Positions 44,790 to 64,000 of a stretch of 64,000 nt of DNA are shown here, in pieces (within the stretch, counting starts at the first letter, position 1; each line of letters begins with the position of its first letter). The DNA lies in contig QVRM01002810.1 of the NCBI GenBank assembly GCA_003439945.1, forward strand, positions 202,001 through 266,000. The letters are read 5' to 3'. The notes below the pieces were generated by a model. That model searched no databases. It worked only from the letters and a program-made list of their open reading frames with translations, and was not told where the DNA came from. The position numbers and the translations under genes are program-made. Source of the stretch: Dermanyssus gallinae. Taxonomy: Eukaryota > Arthropoda > Arachnida > Mesostigmata > Dermanyssidae.

Positions 44790-44984
44790 CTCCAGCGTTG
44801 GTCCGCTGGCGCGCGAGTTACGCGTACTGCGAGGACCTTCACGCACCAATATAAAATTGATCAGATGTACAAACTCTTAATAGTAACTTTCCCGAGATCA
44901 CTTGTTCGCGCGGTAGGCAAGGCATACGATATCGATTGAGTGGCAATGAATTCATATTGTCATTCTGTCGTGGCCATTTCGAGG

Positions 44985-45365
44985 GCTGTTAAGGCTACTT
45001 TGAGCATACGGGTGAAATGTGCTGCATATGGATCCCGGGCCCGTCGGTTAACGCCCCGGGCTTTAGTAACCAGGTGGTACCGACTGGGACGCCTGCTGCC
45101 TTGGCTTAATAGGCACAATGAGAGCGGGAAGCAACCTGAACGCAGACCTACCGGCGAGAGGACCGTCTGGCTCCGCTGCTTCCCTTCGCAGCGGTGGGGA
45201 ACCCCTGCTCCGTAGTGGTCGATCCTCCCTTCGGGAGGGGGGGGGGGGTAGTGTATATTCCGCGGTGTACACCGGAATCGCGAAGTGACTGGATGTAATT
45301 GTCGGGTAGGAGTAGTGTGGTACCTCCATTCCGAACCTCGATAGGGGGGAGGGTAGGGAAGCTAG
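44985..45365. other. GC-rich, hairpin-rich segment of unknown nature
   Basis: Distinctly GC-rich between AT-rich flanks. It contains CCTCCCTTCGGGAGGG (about 45225-45240), a six-bp stem closed by TTCG, then a 10-12 G run. It also has CCGCTGC/GCAGCGG arms near 45175-45200 and CCCGGG elements near 45030-45060. It could be a structured RNA, an rDNA-derived or LINE 5' region. No frame is convincing. Confidence 0.4.
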
Positions 45366-45423
45366 CTTTTCCTATTGAGTAAAATTTAACAACAATAGCC
45401 AGGCATCACACTGAAAAAAATAT

Positions 45424-45431
45424 ATATACAG

Positions 45432-45459
<28 letters not shown>
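45424..45459. repeat. (AT)n microsatellite followed by (GATT)n
   Basis: An AT tract, then GATTGATTGATGATT. Confidence 0.9.
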
Positions 45460-45462
<3 letters not shown>

Positions 45463-45499
45463 TGATTGATGATTCACTTGACATATATACCTAAATACA

Positions 45500-47260
45500 C
45501 ATGTCACACTTTTATAATAGGGGCTCTTAGAGCGGCAGCATCTATATGACCTACGCATCTATATCGTTACAACATTCTCCAATACCTGCTGCGTATTTGT
45601 TCTCCATTGAGACAACCTATTCTTTGTAATATCGTCCTTTCTAACATTTGATCCTAAAGCTAGGGCCTCCGACAGGCCTATATCTCTGACCCCCCTCCAA
45701 AGCATTCTTTTCCAATATTTTCAATCGACTCATTCCCTAGCTCACAAGCTACTATATCTAGCTCGCTGTTTCCTTGCATTCGACATGCCTACCCTGGCAT
45801 CTGCGAATAGCCCACTTTTATTTGAATTATCGTATACACATTCTACCTTGCCCATGTCCCGCTTTTTTCCATATATATCTGCCGAACTCGATCTAGAGCC
45901 CATAGACAATGTCAATCTCCTCGCATTTGATACTTTTACCATCGATTTTACCATTTTCTCCGATACACTCGCTCTTGCCAATTGTACCAAATTTCCTAGC
46001 TGCGAACTCTGCTCTGCGATCCCACTTCGTCTTGACTGTTAGTGCCGTCTTTACCAGCTGCATCTGTTAAACCATCTTTTATCTGTGTTCATTCTTAAAC
46101 CTAATACTAAATCTTAGTTTGTTTTGTACTTCTCTTTGTATGCATTTTGACATCCCCCCCCCCACCAAGACACTCCCCGGCACAATTAAAACGGCAATCC
46201 AATCTTGTCACTTCGCTCTTTATTGTTTCTAACTTCTTTCCGAACTCCGCGCCGTGGACCAGAGAGACATTAGCAAAAGTACATACATGGTCTTCTATGT
46301 ATTTCTTGCTATATTTAGTAAACTCCAGAGGTTTTTACACCTTACTGCATTTCTTTCTTGTTTAGCCTTTTTTCATTAAACACCATGTCCGCTGCTTTCC
46401 CACATGCATTCAGCATTTGTCGAATTTCACTAGTGCTCCGCCCTAACACTACCATATCACAACAATAGCACTGATGTCCTGATATATATATCCTTTTTCC
46501 CAGTCTGTCATCCTAAACCCGTGCTATTAATACTTCGCGTTGTTCTCTCTCTATAAAAAAAATTAGCGATAACAACGGACATCCTTGCTTGACCCTGTTA
46601 GCGATTATAAACTCTCTGGATTGTCTGGCTGCGTATATCATTTGAACCGTCTTACTCCAGTAAGTTTCTTCTAGTAACTCCACCCAGTTTCTCTCAAAAC
46701 CATCTTACAACAAAATTTAATACAACCTTATTTCGTCCACCGTATCATATGTTTTTCTTTTAATATATAAAAACCCTGCCACACACTTTTGTCCCCACAA
46801 TTTCGATGCTTCCACAACCTGACTTAATAAACAAATATGATCACCTAGCCTATACTTTGTCTTTAATTCGCAATGCCAATCACCTATTTTCCCATGTGTT
46901 TTTTTCTGTATTTCCTATTTGAATACTCTGTAATCTACTCTTAAATACCTGAATACATTTCAATACGCTATAGGCGTAATTGTGATTGGTCGCCTTTTTT
47001 GTAAGGTGTTATTATCTACCACCTTCTTGCGAAGAAGAGGAACCCTTGTGCCAATCTTCCGAAAATCTGCCCCTCTTAATATATTATTAAATTGCTTAGT
47101 TATATAATAGGCGTACTTCTTCCCGAGCGCCTGGGCAACTCGTACCAAAATTCCGTCAACACTACGCGCAGTTTTTAGATTAATTTTCTTTACCACGCAT
47201 TTGATCTCCTCTGCTGTAGTTGTAATCTCCGTGTTAGCCTCTGCCCTTTGTACGCCAATC
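45500..47260 (-). mobile_element. decayed LINE, minus strand
   Basis: From 47200 down the minus strand reads KTARSVDGILVRVAQALGKK, ILRGADFRKIGTRVPLLRKK and RRPITITPIAY (reverse-transcriptase fingers). Then VKQGCPLLSLIFF (about 46570-46610) gives the palm turn, followed by a CDMVVLGRS block where the YADD box has decayed. A C-terminal region with DIGLSEALALGSN lies near 45640-45690. Several stops and frameshifts separate these. The family differs in wording from the 36.4-39.3 kb LINE. Confidence 0.7.
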
Positions 47261-47419
47261 GTGAAAAAATTGTGTTACGGTATAGTAATGCGGTGCCTAT
47301 TTCCTCTATTGTGTATGCTCTATCCTGTTCCTTAACTGTCATCCTTGTTTTCCTATCTGACATAGATCTAAAACTGTTTTGCTCGCTATCCCTTGGAAGT
47401 CCCCAAAATGCTGTTATAT

Positions 47420-47785
47420 ATATTGGGTCTACAAAAACTTTTTTCGGTTTTTTTAATGATTCCCTACGGACAAAGCCGGAAAAACTTTTTTTGTAGCCCT
47501 ATATATATAAGGTCTACAAAAAAGTTGTTTGGTTTTTCCCGAAAAAACTTTTTTAAAGACCAAAAACTTGTTTTTTCGTTTTTTTCCCGTTTTTTCCTGA
47601 TAAAAAATTTGAAGACCAAAAAGTCTTTTCGGTTTTCCCGGTTTTTTCCCGAAAAAACTTTTTGGTAGACCAAGAAGTCTTTTCGGTTTCCCCCAGTTTT
47701 TTTCCGAAAAAACTTTTTTGAAGATCAAAAAGTCTTTTCGGTTTTCCCGTTTTTTTTCCGAAAAAAAAACGTTTTTCGGAATGCA
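47420..47785. repeat. tandem array of about 55-bp hairpin-forming units
   Basis: Six or seven degenerate units start near 47425, 47511, 47556, 47611, 47666 and 47720; the last three steps are 54-55 bp. In the unit at 47615-47666 the arm ACCAAAAAGTCTTTTCGG (47615-47632) pairs with CCGAAAAAACTTTTTGGT (47649-47666) at 17 of 18 positions. The remaining units show the same layout with more changes. Confidence 0.9.
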
Positions 47786-48841
47786 ACAGTTATTACTGGT
47801 ACTCAGCTTTTATTCATAATAAGTTTACTCCAATTAACTTTCTGAAGAGAACTTAATGTTAGAATCGAACCCATGCAGAGAAGAACACGTACAAGTATCA
47901 CTTACATACTGGTTTATTGTACAGCTTGCAACAACATTTAGTAACATTCATGTTTTATCAGCTCTGAATCGGTCAGTTTTCGGGTTCGCGGCTCTAGGTA
48001 TACACATTACATATACAGATGAGTGGAAATATCACGACTTGTTTTGCGTAAAGGTCCGCCCCTCTTTCAAAACAAAAATATTGTTGCTCTCCCTGACCTG
48101 GTTTTGGCCTAGTTAGTTCCTCTGGCTGGTTATCTCAATTGATTTATGTAAAACGGGATACAGATAAATAAACACGTTAAATAAAACTACGACATTACGT
48201 CCCACCTCTAATTATTTATCTCTCCGACTGAAAAACAGATTCGTTCGTGTCGGATCAGAAGTGCCTAGCTAGACCAGCAATTCAGCACGAACTTCCTCGT
48301 CTAGAGATTTTTCTCTCTCTAAACAGGGTGTTGATAAGTATACTTGACATTGCGCATACCGTTAGCAACATTTTAACATTATGAGATACATTTTAGTGCT
48401 CCGTAGCTCTACTGGGCAACCGCCTCTCTTAAGCGTCGTCGCTGTAATAATATTATACTTCTAATATATGAACATATGGCAAAAACAGAAAGCTGTAGCA
48501 ACAGCAATAACAGAAAAAAAGTAAAACCACTGAGATAAACAGTGGACCCAACATACACGCAGAGCATTGATTTCAGTTATAATCCGTCCATAGGCCTAGT
48601 AACATCAAGCGTCGATTATTCGTATTCAGCGAACAAGGGACGAATTCACAGTAGTTAAGAAGGCGATGCCGACAGAACATTGGCTAAACACGTTAAGTAA
48701 CAACAATTATTTGTCAATTAGTATACCTGCCCTGTAGAAATGAGCAGTTAATCTAGCAACAACAATTATTTGTAATAGTAGACTGTGGTCAGTGCAACAA
48801 CGATAAAGACGCTAACGTTTGGAAACTATCTGTAGTGGCCA
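47786..48841. other. probable ClC-c 3' untranslated region and flank
   Basis: Non-coding. The first canonical minus-strand AATAAA hexamers seen downstream of the ClC-c stop are near 47913-47918 and 47807-47812, which would imply a 3' UTR of about 0.9-1.0 kb. A nearer non-canonical signal is possible. Confidence 0.35.
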
Positions 48842-62387
<13,546 letters not shown>

Positions 62388-63080
62388 CTGAAAGTTGGGC
62401 AGATGGTACGATATTTAGCATCCAATCAATATTGAACGCTTGAACCTCGTCTTCTTGAATCCTGCATTCTTAAACCCCTTGAATGTACCTGGTCGCACAT
62501 CACAGAAGATCGAAAGTATTCTGTACTGCTAAGTATGCTATGTTTACTGCCTGCTTAGCCAATGACTTCAAGGTAGCAGAGTGCGGGAAACCGATTCTGA
62601 TCGCATCTCTAAAATTGCGTTTCTATTTTGTATATACACTGTTATATAGATACAGATGTACTGCTTCAGGGCGATAGGAAGCATATTCACGATTATACGA
62701 GCAGTATGCAGGAAGGAACATGTCATTAATGTACTTATCGGGTAACTGTCCACCGCTTATGGAGAGACTTAAGCAAAAACAAATTGCGAACGCTTTTGCT
62801 ACTCACTTATCCTTGCTCACAATAAAGCTAATATCAGGTGCTTACCAATTTAGGGCTTTAGGGGCGCTGTCCTTTGGCTTGGTTGAATATACTGATTAGG
62901 CTAGCCTTATCAAGGACTAAAGTTAAGTGAATGGAAGCTTAAAGCACACTCTTTTGAAGCCACACAGGACTCTAGAAACCGCCAAGCCTCTAGTAGCTTC
63001 ATTCATTTAGCCAACAGTGATAATATCCATACATAAGTCATAATTCATTTCGAGCGCCTTAACTCGAACACATCTCGTAC

Positions 63081-63189
63081 CGTTTGTTTGGGCAGTTTTG
63101 CGAAACGTCCTCGTTTTAAAAAAACCGCCGATGTTTTCTTCGCAAAACTCAAAGATGTCGTCGACGATGACGTCCTTACTCATTGCCAT
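63081..63189 (-). CDS. ClC-c: candidate ClC-c first coding exon
   Basis: A minus-strand frame from ATG at 63189 encodes 36 codons with acidic MAMSKDVIVDDIFEF and ends at a good GTACGAG donor at phase 1. That phase is what the acceptor of the next exon (62387) needs, creating a split Ala codon. The N-terminus of this family is poorly conserved, so similarity cannot confirm it. If real, the protein is 782 aa. Confidence 0.35.
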
Positions 63190-63785
63190 TCTAAATTTTG
63201 TACAGCATAGACTTTGCTGTCTTTTCTTTCTATCTCTCAGTCTTTACGGTGCTTGGCTTCACTACCTCACACACTCTACCTCTCTCGCTCTCTCTTTCGA
63301 CTAGCTCTGTTTTGTCTGCATTGCTTTTACAACACAGATGTCTTTAATAGGTGTTAGTTGTGGAGTGGCTTTATTACCGCCATGAATCAATGCCACACGC
63401 CCACCAATAGCTATGAGAGTCTGTCATCATCACTAACAGACAGATTCTTCTTCTCGTAGAACACGAAATTGCTGCCTAACTAGCAACTTCCGTCACCAAT
63501 GGCCTTTTCGGGGTTTTGTTCCGCGTCCGATACGACGTACGTAAGAAGTAGACACCTAATCACTTTCCACACTGCTGTGATATAACAGCAAACAAATAAT
63601 TGCACACACACAGTTCCATGCCCTCATGCACGTGTCGAACGCCAGTAGTTATATACGCTCACACACACCCACACACAAGGCTGATCTAATTCGTTGAAGG
63701 CAAGAAAGATGATCTCCGGCGCAATCCGTTGCGTAAACACATCAAAGTTCTCTCGTGTGCCATATGAGTCGCGTGTCAACAGTCA
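63190..63785. other. possible upstream region of ClC-c
   Basis: A CT-rich stretch (about 63215-63300) lies upstream of the candidate first exon, followed by unrecognised sequence. No core promoter was identified. Confidence 0.25.
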
Positions 63786-63789
63786 AACA

Positions 63790-63852
63790 CTACAGTCAGC
63801 TATCTAAGCAGTCAGCTATGTACAGCAGTCAGTTGTCTACAGCAAGCAGCAC
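63790..63852. repeat. degenerate CAGTCAGCTA-type tandem repeat
   Basis: CAGTCAGCTAT, CAGTCAGCTATGTA, CAGTCAGTTGTCTA and a related unit follow each other at about 17-18 bp spacing. Confidence 0.7.
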
Positions 63853-64000
63853 TTATATACAATACTGTACAGCAGCAAACTAGTGGCGACATGTAAAACC
63901 AGACAAGTTAGCCTTATTTCGTAAACTGCCGCCTCTTCTATATCGGCTCGCTCGCTAACCGGCTGAATGTCAGTGAGGTAGATTCATTCAACAGGTTAGC

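Overview
This is a window of metazoan nuclear DNA. Two conserved genes on the minus strand are split by short introns with GT-AG borders, and the rest is AT-rich non-coding DNA full of microsatellites, SINEs and decayed LINEs. An R1-clade LINE, a mariner relic and a ClC-c-type transporter make an arthropod the best guess, possibly a chelicerate. The species cannot be fixed from sequence alone. Nothing bacterial, viral or CRISPR-like is present.

Layout. 1-11 kb: no gene found; tRNA-derived SINEs and a roughly 9 kb landscape of trinucleotide repeats (CAA/CAG, GTT/GTC, AAT) with GC-rich patches. 4.4-17 kb: four pieces of one LINE family with a C-terminal restriction-like endonuclease motif; the largest (about 15.0-17.0 kb, plus) keeps a 671-codon frame. 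17-29 kb: mostly unique AT-rich DNA with a mariner relic, a minisatellite and a small palindromic element. 29.1-31.8 kb: Mfap1 (spliceosomal B-complex protein), three coding exons joined phase-perfectly to 559 aa. 33-47 kb: a retrotransposon graveyard with minus-strand LINEs and one young, TSD-flanked R1-clade LINE (41.4-44.76 kb) whose 979-codon frame is uninterrupted. 47.4-47.8 kb: a tandem array of hairpin-forming units. 48.8-63.2 kb: a CLC-3/4/5-type 2Cl-/H+ exchanger (ClC-c); 14 exons cover 745 codons through the stop, and a phase-compatible candidate first exon lies at 63.1 kb. Its introns hold LINE and SINE copies.

The two genes are unrelated housekeeping functions (pre-mRNA splicing, endosomal chloride/proton exchange) and show no operon-like coupling. 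The most interesting material is in the mobile elements. The young R1-clade insertion carries a 182-bp antisense piece also present 1.5 kb away, and its target resembles the 28S rDNA region used by R2-type elements. A second chimera joins an APE endonuclease to the tail of the RLE-type family. One SINE 3' tail is fused to a LINE fragment. All calls come from reading the sequence and recalled family features; no database search was run.
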